Positions 19,678 to 28,922 of a stretch of DNA of 64,000 nt are shown here, one piece after another (position 1 is the stretch's first letter; each line of letters begins with the position of its first letter). The stretch is from contig JAHBZE010000001.1 in assembly GCA_019635585.1 (NCBI GenBank), positions 434,001 to 498,000 of the forward strand, given 5' to 3'. A program made the translations under genes and the position numbers. The DNA is from Xanthobacteraceae bacterium. Lineage in GTDB: Bacteria; Pseudomonadota; Alphaproteobacteria; Rhizobiales; Xanthobacteraceae. Under the pieces are notes generated by a model. That model was given only the letters and a program-made list of their open reading frames with translations. It was not told the origin of the DNA and did not search any database.

Positions 19678-20762
19678 CAGCGGTCTCCGTTGCGCCGCCG
19701 CGGCCGCGAGCCTGTGTAGAGACTGCTTGCCATGTATTGGCGCAAACCAAAACGGATCAACACGCCAATCGCCGCGGCGAGTGGCACCGCGAGCAGGAGG
19801 CCGACGAAACCGAACAGATAGCCGAAGGCGAACAGCGCAAACATCAGCCACACCGGATGCAGGCCGACGCTTTCACCAACGAGTTTCGGTTGCAGGATGT
19901 AGCCTTCGATGAACTGCCCGCTGAAGAAAATCCCGACGATCAGGAGAATCCATTGCCAGTCCGGCCAAAACTGCGCGATCGCGACGACCGCCGCGAGCAG
20001 GAGGCCCGTGAGCGAACCGACATAGGGAATGAAACTGATGAGACCGGAAATCATTCCGATCAGGAAACCGAAATTCAATCCGGCAAAGGTCAACGCGATC
20101 GCGTAATAGGCGCCGAGGACAAGGCCGACGCCCGCCTGCCCGCGCACGAAGCCGGCGACGGCGCGGTCGATTTCGCGCGCAAGTTCGCGCACCGTCTCAC
20201 GGTTGCGAACCGGCACCCAGCTGTCGACCTTCGCGACCATCTTGTGCCAGTCATAGAGCACATAGAACGCGATCACCGGCGCGATCACGAGCAACGTCAC
20301 GATCGAGAACAGTGCCTGTCCGCCCGCCCAGATCGACGCGAGGAAGGTCACGATCCAGCGCGAGCCTTCGGCCACGATTTCGCCGAGCGACTTCGTCAGA
20401 TCGGGCAAGCGGTCGCCCGCGATCTTGGTCAGCCATTCGCGGGTCTCGTCGGTGAGCACGGTTTGCAGCCGCGTCACCGTGCTCGGCAGTCCCTGCACGA
20501 AAGCGGAAATCTGCGTGCCGAGGATCGGCAGGAACAGGAGCGCGAGCAGCACGCAGGCGAGGATCACCGCCGCGACCATGATGAGCGACGCGAACATACG
20601 GCTGACGCCGAGACGCTCAAGCCGGTCGGCAACCGGATTCAGGAAGTACGCGAGCGCCATGCCGGCGACGAAGGGCAACAGCACTTCGCGCAGCACCCAC
20701 ATCGCGAGTACGAGCAGCAAGAGACCGCCGACCCAGAATGCCACCTGGCGCTGAAAGGTCAT
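19677..20762 (-). CDS. AI-2E family transporter (PerM-like permease)
   Basis: 361 aa from the ATG at 20762, which overlaps the stop of the upstream gene by 4 bp; the frame is open further upstream but only into that gene. Seven to eight hydrophobic helices, with the large soluble segment between helices 3 and 4 (DETREWLTKIAGDRLPDLT) and the conserved PYVGSLTG and EGYILQPKLVG motifs of the AI-2E exporter superfamily. Substrate unknown; members export autoinducer-like molecules or act in Na+/H+ exchange. Placement just upstream of hdaA is common in alphaproteobacteria and is probably structural rather than functional. Confidence 0.9.
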   Translation of the reverse strand: MTFQRQVAFWVGGLLLLVLAMWVLREVLLPFVAGMALAYFLNPVADRLERLGVSRMFASLIMVAAVILACVLLALLFLPILGTQISAFVQGLPSTVTRLQTVLTDETREWLTKIAGDRLPDLTKSLGEIVAEGSRWIVTFLASIWAGGQALFSIVTLLVIAPVIAFYVLYDWHKMVAKVDSWVPVRNRETVRELAREIDRAVAGFVRGQAGVGLVLGAYYAIALTFAGLNFGFLIGMISGLISFIPYVGSLTGLLLAAVVAIAQFWPDWQWILLIVGIFFSGQFIEGYILQPKLVGESVGLHPVWLMFALFAFGYLFGFVGLLLAVPLAAAIGVLIRFGLRQYMASSLYTGSRPRRRNGDR

Positions 20763-21331
20763 CTGCCGGCCTCCGGCGCATCCGCCGCCATGTGTTTCAT
20801 CCACTCGATCAGGTAGGCGGCAGCGGAGACGAAAGTGAGACCGCCGGCCACGATCAGCAGGATACTGGTAGCGTGTCCCGCATCGAATTTGAATCCCGTC
20901 GAGGCCAGCACCAGAGCGGCAAGTGCGATCTGCGCCGCGGTGTTCAGCTTCGAGACGATCAGTGGCTTGATCGCGACCGGCCTGTTCAGGAGCCACGACA
21001 GCACGACCGCGCCCATGATCATGATGTCGCGCGAAACCACCGCGATCACAATCCAGCGCGGCAAGAGCATCTCGATCGACAGTGTGACGTAGATCGACAT
21101 CAGGAGCGCCTTGTCAGCCAGCGGGTCGAGATAGGCGCCGAACTCGCTCTGGGCGTTGAAGCGCTTGGCGATGAAGCCGTCGATGGCGTCAGACACGCCG
21201 GCCGCCACGAACAGCCAGAATGCCAGCAGCATGTTGCCCGAGGCGATCGACCAGATCACCACCGGGACCAATATGATCCGCCCGACCGTTATCAGGTTCG
21301 GCAAGCTTTGAAGCACGCGGGTCCGCTCCAC
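20759..21331 (-). CDS. CDP-alcohol phosphatidyltransferase
   Basis: 190 aa membrane enzyme with about five helices. The CDP-AP motif D-X2-DG-X2-A-R-X8-G-X3-D-X3-D reads [20 protein letters not shown] continuing LDPLAD: all four Asp and both Gly are present, but the Arg is Lys. It joins a CDP-diacylglycerol lipid to an alcohol acceptor (glycerol-3-phosphate for PgsA-type, phosphatidylglycerol for cardiolipin-type). The length and [11 protein letters not shown]-terminus resemble PgsA, but the exact product is open. Divergent from purM. Confidence 0.88.
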   Translation of the reverse strand: MERTRVLQSLPNLITVGRIILVPVVIWSIASGNMLLAFWLFVAAGVSDAIDGFIAKRFNAQSEFGAYLDPLADKALLMSIYVTLSIEMLLPRWIVIAVVSRDIMIMGAVVLSWLLNRPVAIKPLIVSKLNTAAQIALAALVLASTGFKFDAGHATSILLIVAGGLTFVSAAAYLIEWMKHMAADAPEAGR

Positions 21332-21477
21332 CCATTTCCCGCGTCTTGGCTACCGCCTCTCGGCCCGTGAGCCAACCGCAGCCCCCAGATTTCCGGGCGC
21401 AGCGCGACAATTCGGCTAGGAAAGCGGGCGTTCCACGCGCTATTCACACCACGCGGGCAGTACGGAGCGGTACCGGA

Positions 21478-22548
21478 ATGGCAGGCGAAAAAGGCGGCAT
21501 GAGCTACCGGCAGGCGGGCGTGGACATCGACGCCGGCAACCGGCTCGTGGACCTCATCAAGCCCTTCGTGCGCGCCACCCGGCGGCCCGGCGCGGACGCC
21601 GAAATCGGCGGCTTCGGTGGCGTTTTCGACCTCAAGGCGCTGGGGATGCGCGACCCGCTGCTGGTCGCTTCCAACGACGGCGTCGGCACCAAGGTAAAGC
21701 TCGCCATCGACGCGAAGCGCCACGAAAACATTGGCATCGATCTGGTGGCGATGTGCGTGAACGATCTTGTCGTGCAGGGCGCGGAGCCGCTCTTTTTCCT
21801 CGACTACTTCGCGACCGGAAAGCTCGTCCCGGAACACGCGGCACAAGTCGTGAAGGGAATCGCCAAAGGCTGCGAGGAAGCGGGCTGCGCGCTGATCGGC
21901 GGCGAGACCGCGGAAATGCCGGGGCTTTATGCGGGCGACGACTACGACCTTGCCGGATTTTCGGTCGGCGCAGTCGAGCGCGAGAACCTGCTGCCGCGCG
22001 CCGACGTGAAGGCGGGCGACGTGCTTTTGGGCCTGCCCTCCTCGGGCGTCCATTCGAATGGCTATTCGCTGGTGCGCAGGATCGTGGAGCGGAGCGGAGT
22101 CGCGCTCGATGCCAAGGCGCCGTTCGACGCTTCGCGCACGCTCGGCGAAGCGCTGCTCACGCCGACGCGGATTTACGTGAAATCCGTGCTCGCCGCGATC
22201 AAAGCCAGCGCCGGCATCAAGGCGCTCGCGCATATCACCGGCGGCGGCTTCGTCGATAACATTCCGCGTGTGCTGCCGGAAAAAACCGCCGCGAAAATCG
22301 ACCTCTCGAAAATTCCGGTGCTGCCCGTGTTCAAGTGGCTCGCACAGCAAGGCAATGTCGCCGAACTCGAAATGCTCCGTACCTTTAACTGCGGCATCGG
22401 CCTCATCATCGCGGTCGACGCAGGCAAAATTTCCGCGGTTGAAACCGCGCTCAGGAATGCAGGCGAGAAGCCGGTGCATCTTGGCGAGATCGTCGCGCAC
22501 AAAGGCGAGCCGGTGACGCTGTTCGACAACAAGCTCGCGGTCGCATGA
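21478..22548 (+). CDS. purM: Phosphoribosylformylglycinamidine cyclo-ligase (AIR synthetase)
   Basis: 356 aa from the ATG at 21478; a second in-frame ATG at 21499 directly precedes the conserved [13 protein letters not shown] and is equally possible, and no clear Shine-Dalgarno site decides. Signatures: [23 protein letters not shown] (metal/phosphate loop), [20 protein letters not shown] and FNCGIGL. It closes the imidazole ring of AIR from FGAM with ATP, step five of purine synthesis. It overlaps purN by ATGA, so both enzymes come from one message. Confidence 0.96.
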   Translation: MAGEKGGMSYRQAGVDIDAGNRLVDLIKPFVRATRRPGADAEIGGFGGVFDLKALGMRDPLLVASNDGVGTKVKLAIDAKRHENIGIDLVAMCVNDLVVQGAEPLFFLDYFATGKLVPEHAAQVVKGIAKGCEEAGCALIGGETAEMPGLYAGDDYDLAGFSVGAVERENLLPRADVKAGDVLLGLPSSGVHSNGYSLVRRIVERSGVALDAKAPFDASRTLGEALLTPTRIYVKSVLAAIKASAGIKALAHITGGGFVDNIPRVLPEKTAAKIDLSKIPVLPVFKWLAQQGNVAELEMLRTFNCGIGLIIAVDAGKISAVETALRNAGEKPVHLGEIVAHKGEPVTLFDNKLAVA

Positions 22549-23126
22549 AGAAGCGTGTCGCGATCCTGATTTCCGGGCGCGGTTCGAACATGCGGGCGCT
22601 GATCGAGGCCGCGAAAGCGAAGGACTACCCGGCGGAAATCGTGCTCGTGATCTCGAACGTCGCCGATGCCGGCGGGCTCGACTTCGCACGCAAGCACAAC
22701 ATTCCCACCGAAGTCGTCGAGCACAAAAGATTTCCGTCGCGGGAGATTTTCGACAACGCGATGGATGTCGCGCTGAACCGCGCGAATGCGGAAATCGTCT
22801 GCCTCGCCGGATTCATGCGTCTTCTCTCGCCGCGCTTCGCCGAGAAATGGCGCGGGCGAATGATCAACATTCATCCCTCGCTGCTGCCCGCTTATAAGGG
22901 ATTGCACACTCATAAGCGCGCGATCGAGGCCGGTGAAAAGTTCGCGGGTTGCACGGTACACTTCGTGACACCCGAGCTCGACGACGGCCCTACCATTTTG
23001 CAAGCGAAGGTGCCGGTGCTGCCCGGCGACACCGAAGAAACACTCGCTGCGCGCGTGCTCGAACAGGAGCACAAGCTCTATCCGCAGGCGCTGCGGCTCG
23101 TCGCGGAAGGCAAAGCGAAAATCTGA
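22545..23126 (+). CDS. purN: Phosphoribosylglycinamide formyltransferase
   Basis: 193 aa. Formyl-transferase Rossmann fold: [14 protein letters not shown] (GAR phosphate loop), the catalytic Asn-X-His in [14 protein letters not shown] (about residues 104-117), and the Asp in [10 protein letters not shown]. It uses 10-formyl-THF to formylate GAR, step three of purine synthesis. Coupled to purM by a 4-bp overlap. A strong hairpin follows the stop and serves both this gene and the opposing terC gene. Confidence 0.96.
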   Translation: MKKRVAILISGRGSNMRALIEAAKAKDYPAEIVLVISNVADAGGLDFARKHNIPTEVVEHKRFPSREIFDNAMDVALNRANAEIVCLAGFMRLLSPRFAEKWRGRMINIHPSLLPAYKGLHTHKRAIEAGEKFAGCTVHFVTPELDDGPTILQAKVPVLPGDTEETLAARVLEQEHKLYPQALRLVAEGKAKI

Positions 23127-23136
23127 GCCGAAAAAG

Positions 23137-23165
23137 AAAATGGCCGGGACAAGCCCGGCCATTTT
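23137..23165. terminator. Bidirectional rho-independent terminator
   Basis: A perfect 12-bp stem (AAAATGGCCGGG / CCCGGCCATTTT) with a 5-nt loop ACAAG lies between the convergent purN and terC genes. It has A-rich and T-rich flanks on both sides (GTTGTTTT after it), so it can end transcripts from either direction. Confidence 0.85.
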
Positions 23166-23180
23166 GTTGTTTTGAGACGC

Positions 23181-23975
23181 TCAGTGTTTCCTCGGCGGAT
23201 CGCCGACATGCCCGGCGCGCGTGATGAACGGCTCTTCCATCGCAGCAAGGTGCCGCGAGCGGCGGATCAGGGCGCCGACCAGGAGCACGAATATCGCGCC
23301 GGCGGCGGCCGCCGGATAATGGAGCTTGTCGAGCAATGCGGGATCAAAGAAGCGCGCGAGCGCGGCGTCCTTGATCATGATGTCGCCCGCGACCCAGCCC
23401 AAGAGCGCAGCACCCGCCCACACTAGAACCGGGAAGCGGTCGAGTAGCGCCATCAGGAGCGCACTGCCCGCGATAATCATCGGCACCGAGGTCACGAGAC
23501 CGAAGCCGATCAGCACCGCCTTGATCGAAGAAGTATGCGCAATGTCCAGCGCGGCGGCCGCGGTTTCCGCTGCCGCGGCAATCGCGATCACGTTGTCGAG
23601 GCTCATCACGATATCGGCGATCGCGACGATGCGAACCGCTTTCCAGAGATTGGAAGCCGCTTCGATCTTTTCCTCGCCTTCGTCTTCCGGAACGAGCAAC
23701 TTGACCGCGACCCAGAGCAGCAGCACGCCGCCGATGAGTTTCAGCCAAGCGTAGCCCATCGCTTCGGCGACCACGAGCGTGAAGATGATACGCAGGAGAA
23801 CCGCGACGCCCGCGCCAAGCACCATGCCCCAGAAGCGTTCCTTGGCAGGCAGCATCCGGCAGGCCAGTGCGATCACGACCGCGTTGTCGCCGGAGAGAAT
23901 GATGTTGATGCCGATGATCTTGAGCGCGGCGATCCAGAACGCCGCCTGGCTCATGTCGTTGACGAGAAAATCCAC
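23181..23975 (-). CDS. TerC/YjbE-family integral membrane protein
   Basis: 264 aa, about seven to eight helices. The two half-repeats each carry the family Asp: SGDNAVVIAL (about 28-37) and SLDNVIAIA (about 120-128). TerC members are Mn(II)-exporter or tellurium-resistance related proteins that also metalate exported enzymes. The start drawn is a GTG giving MDFLVNDMSQ; an internal ATG seven residues in is possible. The upstream 169 bp contain a GAAA-capped hairpin (CCCGCA-GAAA-TGCGGG on the coding strand), but I do not find the yybP-ykoY Mn riboswitch consensus that often precedes these genes. Confidence 0.88.
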   Translation of the reverse strand: MDFLVNDMSQAAFWIAALKIIGINIILSGDNAVVIALACRMLPAKERFWGMVLGAGVAVLLRIIFTLVVAEAMGYAWLKLIGGVLLLWVAVKLLVPEDEGEEKIEAASNLWKAVRIVAIADIVMSLDNVIAIAAAAETAAAALDIAHTSSIKAVLIGFGLVTSVPMIIAGSALLMALLDRFPVLVWAGAALLGWVAGDIMIKDAALARFFDPALLDKLHYPAAAAGAIFVLLVGALIRRSRHLAAMEEPFITRAGHVGDPPRKH

Positions 23976-24144
23976 GGGCTTCCGCTCCAGTTTCGCCGGC
24001 TGATCCGGCTTGTTCCCCGCATTTCTGCGGGAGTAAATTCACTGTGAAACTGGAATAGCCGCGAGGCCCGGTTCTGCCAAGCAAAACCGGACCGACGCAG
24101 CGCAAAAAGCGACGAAATGACCGGGAATAGCGGTCAGCTATCGA

Positions 24145-24567
<423 letters not shown>

Positions 24568-24711
24568 GTTTTCTTCCTGCTTGTTCGGGGATTGCTCGAA
24601 GTTGGCGGGTCTATAGCGGCGCCGCGCGCCCGCTTCAAGGCGGGCTTTTCTTTGCCATAAGTGGCTGGCATGGAAGGCGTTCCAGCAACCGGGCACGTCG
24701 ACCGAACCGCC

Positions 24712-26178
24712 ATGAACGCTGCCGCGCTCCCGCCGCTTCAGATGAAGCGGCGTTTGTTTGTCGCCGCCCTGCTCGCGGCGCTCGTCAATTTCTACGCGCT
24801 GTATCCCGGCCTCTATCATCACGACGCCTGGGCTTACGTTGCGGCGATCCGCAGCGGCGACTGGACCAACTGGCAGCCGCCTTTGCTCGGCGTGCTCTGG
24901 ATTCCACTGCAATGGGTCTGGACCGGACCGCAGCCGATGTTCGCGATCTTTCTCGCCGCCTATTGGAGCGGCTTCGTTCTGATCGCGCTCGCCTTCAAGG
25001 ACGAGGAAAGCAAGACGCTTCCCTATTTCGTATTCTCCACCGCCTTCTTCCCGATGGCGATCAACTACAACGGGCAGCTCGTCAAAGACATTGCGATGTC
25101 GGTGACGATGCTGCTCGCCGCCGGCATCGCGGCACTTCTCTTGCGCGGCTACTTCAAGCGCACGCGCATCGCCGCCGCGCTGATGTGGCTCTTCATCCTG
25201 ATGGCGGGTTTCTTCCGCGCCAATGCCGTGTTCGGCATGCCACCCTTGATCGATCTTGCGATCTCGGCGGTGAGCCCGCGCTGGCGCGCGATGGGATTTA
25301 TCAAGCGCACGATCATCGCCGGGCTGTTGTCGCTGCTTTTCATCCCCGGTCATCTGTTCGCCGACACGCACATCTTCCGCGTGCGCGACATCAAGCCGAT
25401 CTCGCAGCTTCAAATTTTCGATCTCGGCGGCATTACCTATTTCTCGAACAAGGATGCCTATCACGGCTTCTTCGGCCCGGACTTTGTCGAGAAGAACCGC
25501 AACTTCAAGGATCGTCCCGAAAGCGGCCGCGGCTGCTATACGCCGCGCCACTGGGACACTTACGGCTGGGACCCGGATCTCAAGGGCGGCTGCCCGGAGG
25601 TCTATGAAAACCTGAAGCCCAAATTCGGGAGCGAACTGACGAAGCTCTGGTTGGACGCGATCGTGGCCGAGCCGCGCGCTTATCTCACGCACCGCTTCGC
25701 GCATGTGAACCGCTTCTTCCAGTTCCTTTGCAAGGATTGCGTGGAGCCGGTGAAGACCGGCTGGCAATCGAACAACCAGCACGACGTCACCTTCACGCCG
25801 AACCCGGTTTACAACGTAATCGAATGGCTCTCGGTGAACTGGAGCCTGTCGCCGCTCGGCCCGCCTTACGTCTATCTTCTGTTCTGCATCGCCTGGATGT
25901 GGGCTTCGACCGGCATCCGCGAGCGGCTGACGCGCCACCTCACGTTTGCGCTGACCGCGTCGGGCACGCTCTATGCCGTGGCGCTGCTCGTGATCGGCAT
26001 CGCGCACGAATACCGCTACATCTACTGGACGATGCTTTGCGCGCTGATCGCGACACCAGTCGTCGTTGCGCGCGTGATGACACGGAAAGACATTTCCGCG
26101 ATCCTGCGCTTCGGGCCGCTCGCGCTGATCGCAGCAGTGATTACGTTCCGCGAAATCACGGTGCGGTTCTTTCTCTAA
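24712..26178 (+). CDS. Polytopic membrane protein, GT-C glycosyltransferase-like
   Basis: 488 aa from the ATG at 24712; in-frame starts at 24661 (GTG) and 24670 (ATG) would add up to 17 residues and none has a clear ribosome site. About ten hydrophobic segments. An acidic motif HHDAWAYV in the first periplasmic loop (about residues 36-43 from this start) is what GT-C enzymes use, and a large soluble domain (about 235-380) carries Cys in [23 protein letters not shown] and FLCKDCVEP. This suggests a lipid-phosphate-sugar-dependent transferase acting outside the membrane, perhaps on LPS or another glycan. I do not know a named family with confidence. No operon partner except the DinB gene 10 bp downstream. 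Confidence 0.6.
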   Translation: MNAAALPPLQMKRRLFVAALLAALVNFYALYPGLYHHDAWAYVAAIRSGDWTNWQPPLLGVLWIPLQWVWTGPQPMFAIFLAAYWSGFVLIALAFKDEESKTLPYFVFSTAFFPMAINYNGQLVKDIAMSVTMLLAAGIAALLLRGYFKRTRIAAALMWLFILMAGFFRANAVFGMPPLIDLAISAVSPRWRAMGFIKRTIIAGLLSLLFIPGHLFADTHIFRVRDIKPISQLQIFDLGGITYFSNKDAYHGFFGPDFVEKNRNFKDRPESGRGCYTPRHWDTYGWDPDLKGGCPEVYENLKPKFGSELTKLWLDAIVAEPRAYLTHRFAHVNRFFQFLCKDCVEPVKTGWQSNNQHDVTFTPNPVYNVIEWLSVNWSLSPLGPPYVYLLFCIAWMWASTGIRERLTRHLTFALTASGTLYAVALLVIGIAHEYRYIYWTMLCALIATPVVVARVMTRKDISAILRFGPLALIAAVITFREITVRFFL

Positions 26179-26188
26179 GAGGGTGCGG

Positions 26189-26716
26189 ATGAACCTCGAT
26201 CGTTACAAGATGTTTGCCGGCTACAACGCCTGGGCCAACGAGCGCGTCTATGACGCTACCGCGAAACTTTCCGCCGAAGAATACCGCGCCGACCGCGGCG
26301 CCTTCTTCAAGTCGATGCACGGCACGCTCAATCATATTCTCGTCGCCGACCGCATCTGGATGAAACGCTTCACCGGACAGGGCGAAGCGCCGTCGAAACT
26401 CGACGCGATCCTGCACGAAGATCTCGACTCGCTCCGCGCCGCACGCGACCGAGAGGACGCGCGTATCTCCGCTTACATCGGTCAGCTCACGGATGCAGAA
26501 CTTGCGGCGACCTTCAGCTACATGACGGTGACAAACCCGAAGCAGATCACGCAGCCGCTCTCGCCCGCCCTCGATCATTTCTTCAATCACCAGACCCATC
26601 ACCGGGGACAGGCCCACGCGGTCCTCACCGGCCTCAAAGGCCGGGAGTTCGCTCCCTCGCTCGACCTGATCCTCTTTCAGCGAGAGACCGGCTCGGGCGG
26701 TACGGTAAGCGGGTAG
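26189..26716 (+). CDS. DinB/YfiT-fold protein
   Basis: 175 aa from the ATG at 26189 with GAGG upstream. A four-helix bundle is expected: [18 protein letters not shown] (helix 1), [18 protein letters not shown] with a metal-ligand His (helix 2), and [14 protein letters not shown] with the H-X3-H pair (helix 4). The three-His site matches metal-binding DinB-like proteins, several of which are thiol (bacillithiol, mycothiol or glutathione) transferases; the reaction here is unknown. It starts 10 bp after the GT-C-like gene, so they are probably co-transcribed. Confidence 0.85.
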   Translation: MNLDRYKMFAGYNAWANERVYDATAKLSAEEYRADRGAFFKSMHGTLNHILVADRIWMKRFTGQGEAPSKLDAILHEDLDSLRAARDREDARISAYIGQLTDAELAATFSYMTVTNPKQITQPLSPALDHFFNHQTHHRGQAHAVLTGLKGREFAPSLDLILFQRETGSGGTVSG

Positions 26717-26904
26717 AGTAGCTGGATACCAAGTCCTTGGAATCGATGGAACTTCCAGTTCCCCGACAAGGCAAAATGCGCCCTAACTGATTGATCCGGT
26801 GTTGCAATTTCACCCTAGCGGGCACCCGACATTGCCGTTACGTTATGCGGGTTTTCTGACTTTGAAATTGCTGAGTCGGCTCAAGCCGAAACTCGGGGGG
26901 CATT

Positions 26905-27483
26905 ATGAAGAAATTTGCCGTCATCGGCGCCGTTATCGCGGCGCTCTCTTTCGCTGCGCCTGTTCAGGCTGCGGACGCACCGATCGTCTACAAAGCACCG
27001 CAAGCGTTCAACTGGAACGGCTTCTACGTCGGCGCGCACATCGGCTACGGCTGGGGCGATGCGAGCGGTCTCAACCTCGACGGCTTCGTCGGCGGCGCAC
27101 AGATCGGCTTCAACGCTCATCTGTCCTCGAACATCGTGATTGGTCTCGAGACCGACATCTCCGCGACGAACATCGGCGCCGGCGCCGTCGATCAGCCCTG
27201 GATCTGGAGCGGCCGCGCCCGTCTCGGCTACGCGATGGATCGCACGTTGATTTACGGCACCGTTGGTGTTGCAGCCACGCGCCTGGATGGCGGCGCAGGC
27301 GGCACGGCCGGCTTTATCGGCGCAGTATACGGCGCGGGTGTCGAATGGGCATGGACCCGCAACTGGACAATGCGCGTCGAGTATCTGCACTACGACTTCG
27401 GCGACGAAATTCTTCCGCTATTCGCGGCGCCGGTTAATCTCAATACGGATGTGGTGCGCTTCGGCGTCAACTATCGCTTCTAA
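26905..27483 (+). CDS. Outer-membrane beta-barrel protein (Omp31-type), first of three
   Basis: 192 aa. A signal peptide (MKKFAVIGAVIAALSFAAPV, cleavage near QAAD) is followed by FNWNGFYVGAHIGYGWG, alternating barrel strands, and a C-terminal GVNYRF ending in Phe, the BAM recognition signal. This is the small 8-strand porin-like family seen in multiple copies in Bradyrhizobium-type genomes. First of three tandem paralogs, each with its own hairpin terminator. Substrate, if any, unknown. The 188-bp region upstream holds no motif I recognise. Confidence 0.92.
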   Translation: MKKFAVIGAVIAALSFAAPVQAADAPIVYKAPQAFNWNGFYVGAHIGYGWGDASGLNLDGFVGGAQIGFNAHLSSNIVIGLETDISATNIGAGAVDQPWIWSGRARLGYAMDRTLIYGTVGVAATRLDGGAGGTAGFIGAVYGAGVEWAWTRNWTMRVEYLHYDFGDEILPLFAAPVNLNTDVVRFGVNYRF

Positions 27484-27499
27484 AAGTTAAGTCACGTAC

Positions 27500-27523
27500 A
27501 CCGGGCGGAGCGATCCGCCCGGT
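27500..27523 (+). terminator. Hairpin terminator after the first barrel gene
   Basis: 10-bp perfect stem (ACCGGGCGGA / TCCGCCCGGT) with a GCGA loop, followed by TTAATTT. The short T tract is weak, so some read-through into the second barrel gene is likely. Confidence 0.7.
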
Positions 27524-27544
27524 TTAATTTCGGGGGACTATAAT

Positions 27545-28108
27545 ATGAAAAAAATTGCTATCGCTGCGGCAGCTTTGGCTGCGATTGTTTTCGGCGCGCC
27601 CGCTAAAGCGGCTGACATGCCGATCTACAAAGCAGAGCCGGTGTTCAACTGGAGCGGTTTCTATATCGGCGCGCACGTCGGCTGGGGCCGTGAAAACGGA
27701 TCGGACGCCAGCGGTTTCATTTACGGCGGTCAGCTTGGCTACAATTGGCAGTTCAACCGCAACTGGGTCGTCGGCATCGAAGCCGACATCACCGGCACTG
27801 ACATTAGCGAGCCGACCATTCCGGCCCGCGTTGATTATTTCGCAAGCGTCCGTGGCCGTCTTGGCTACTCGATGGGCCGCACGCTGGTATACGGCACCGG
27901 CGGCTGGGGCACCGCACAGGTCACCGGCGCTGGCGTCAGCGTAACGGGCGACGCCTGGGTTCTCGGCCTGGGTCTCGAATACGCGCTCAACCACAACTGG
28001 TCGGTTCGCGGCGAATACCTGCATTACGAATTCGACGACAACGGTCTGCCGGGCAACGCCTATGCGCAGATCTTCCGCGTCGGTGCGAACTACCGCTTCG
28101 GCTGGTAA
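27545..28108 (+). CDS. Outer-membrane beta-barrel protein (Omp31-type), second of three
   Basis: 187 aa with signal peptide MKKIAIAAAALAAIVFGAP, cleavage near KAAD. Barrel landmarks match the first copy: FNWSGFYIGAHVGWGR, QLGYNWQFNRNWVVGIEADI, RGRLGYSMGRTLVYGTGG, and GANYRFGW at the C-terminus. Here two residues follow the usual terminal Phe. It is more similar in its middle part to the third copy (QLGYNWQFNRN versus QAGYNWQFSRN) than to the first. ATG at 27545 directly after a purine-rich GGGGGACTATAAT stretch. Ends at a strong terminator. Confidence 0.92.
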   Translation: MKKIAIAAAALAAIVFGAPAKAADMPIYKAEPVFNWSGFYIGAHVGWGRENGSDASGFIYGGQLGYNWQFNRNWVVGIEADITGTDISEPTIPARVDYFASVRGRLGYSMGRTLVYGTGGWGTAQVTGAGVSVTGDAWVLGLGLEYALNHNWSVRGEYLHYEFDDNGLPGNAYAQIFRVGANYRFGW

Positions 28109-28125
28109 CCACCCGATCGAATGAG

Positions 28126-28152
28126 AAAAGCCCCGGCCTCGCCGGGGCTTTT
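28126..28152 (+). terminator. Rho-independent terminator after the second barrel gene
   Basis: 12-bp perfect stem (AAAAGCCCCGGC / GCCGGGGCTTTT) with a 3-nt CTC loop, continuing into T and CG. It isolates the third barrel gene, which has its own promoter region. Confidence 0.85.
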
Positions 28153-28192
28153 TCGTTGCCTGTGGGTAACAACGCCGCAAAAGTCTCCGGCG

Positions 28193-28229
28193 TTAACCGC
28201 CGCTTAACCGAGCGCTAAGCGCGCATTAA
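28193..28229. promoter_or_regulatory. Array of CtrA half-sites at 11-bp steps
   Basis: TTAA occurs at 28193, 28204 and 28226, with CTAA at 28215. The first two form a perfect TTAA-N7-TTAA box (28193-28207) and the last two a one-mismatch box (28215-28229); all four half-sites are exactly 11 bp apart. The array ends 58 bp upstream of the third barrel gene start. A GATTC (GANTC, the CcrM methylation site) lies at 28259-28263. Cell-cycle control by CtrA is inferred from the consensus. Confidence 0.65.
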
Positions 28230-28287
28230 CCATAAAAACCTAGCCTGCCCGCGAGTTCGATTCATCCCACTCGTATCGGGGGCTACC

Positions 28288-28860
28288 TTGAAGAAGTTTC
28301 TTGTCCTTTGCGCCGCGCTGACCGCGCTTGCACTCGCGCCGACGGCTAACGCCGCGGATATGCCAACGCGGCCGCTCTACAAATACCAGCCGGAAATCGC
28401 GCCGGTATTTAACTGGAGCGGATTCTATGTCGGCGGCCATGTCGGCTACGGCTTCGGCGACGACATCGACGGCTTCCTCGGCGGCTTGCAAGCCGGCTAC
28501 AATTGGCAGTTCTCGCGCAACATCGTGTTCGGTCTCGAAGCCGATATTTCCGGCACCGACATCAACGGCTCGACGGGCGGCATCAATTCGCACATCGATT
28601 ATCTCGGCACCGCTCGCGCACGCGTCGGCTACGTCTGGGATCGCACGATGATCTACGGCACCGGCGGCTTCGCGTTCTCGCGCGCGGCGGCTGCCGGACT
28701 GCACGACACCGATACCGGTTACGCACTTGGTGCCGGTCTCGAATGGGCCTACTCGAATGCGTGGACGCTCAAGGCCGAATACATGTACCACGATCTCGGC
28801 GCGGGCTTCGACGTTTCGACGGTCAAGTTCGGCGCGAATTACCGCTTCAGCGGCTTCTGA
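28288..28860 (+). CDS. Outer-membrane beta-barrel protein (Omp31-type), third of three
   Basis: 190 aa. The start codon is TTG (28288-28290), with CGGGGGC just upstream; the encoded MKKFLVLCAALTALALAPTA is a clear signal peptide (cleavage near NAAD). FNWSGFYVGGHVGYGFGDD, QAGYNWQFSRN and GANYRFSGF mark the same barrel family as the two genes before it. It alone of the three has CtrA-type boxes upstream, so its expression is probably tied to the cell cycle. It ends at a bidirectional hairpin shared with holC. Conserved motifs start right after the TTG, which supports that start. Confidence 0.9.
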   Translation: MKKFLVLCAALTALALAPTANAADMPTRPLYKYQPEIAPVFNWSGFYVGGHVGYGFGDDIDGFLGGLQAGYNWQFSRNIVFGLEADISGTDINGSTGGINSHIDYLGTARARVGYVWDRTMIYGTGGFAFSRAAAAGLHDTDTGYALGAGLEWAYSNAWTLKAEYMYHDLGAGFDVSTVKFGANYRFSGF

Positions 28861-28880
28861 AACTCGCATACGGCAACAAG

Positions 28881-28911
28881 AAAAACCCCGGACAGAACGT
28901 CCGGGGTTTTT
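28881..28911. terminator. Bidirectional terminator between third barrel gene and holC
   Basis: 13-bp perfect stem (AAAAACCCCGGAC / GTCCGGGGTTTTT) with an AGAAC loop, followed by CTTTTC. It lies between convergent genes, and both strands present a T run. Confidence 0.88.
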
Positions 28912-28922
28912 CTTTTCATGCG

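Noticed and set aside
24010-24035. Possible yybP-ykoY Mn riboswitch upstream of terC (GGGAGTA)
   Set aside because: The GGGAGTA string is on the plus strand, opposite to the direction of terC transcription, and the second conserved loop is missing.
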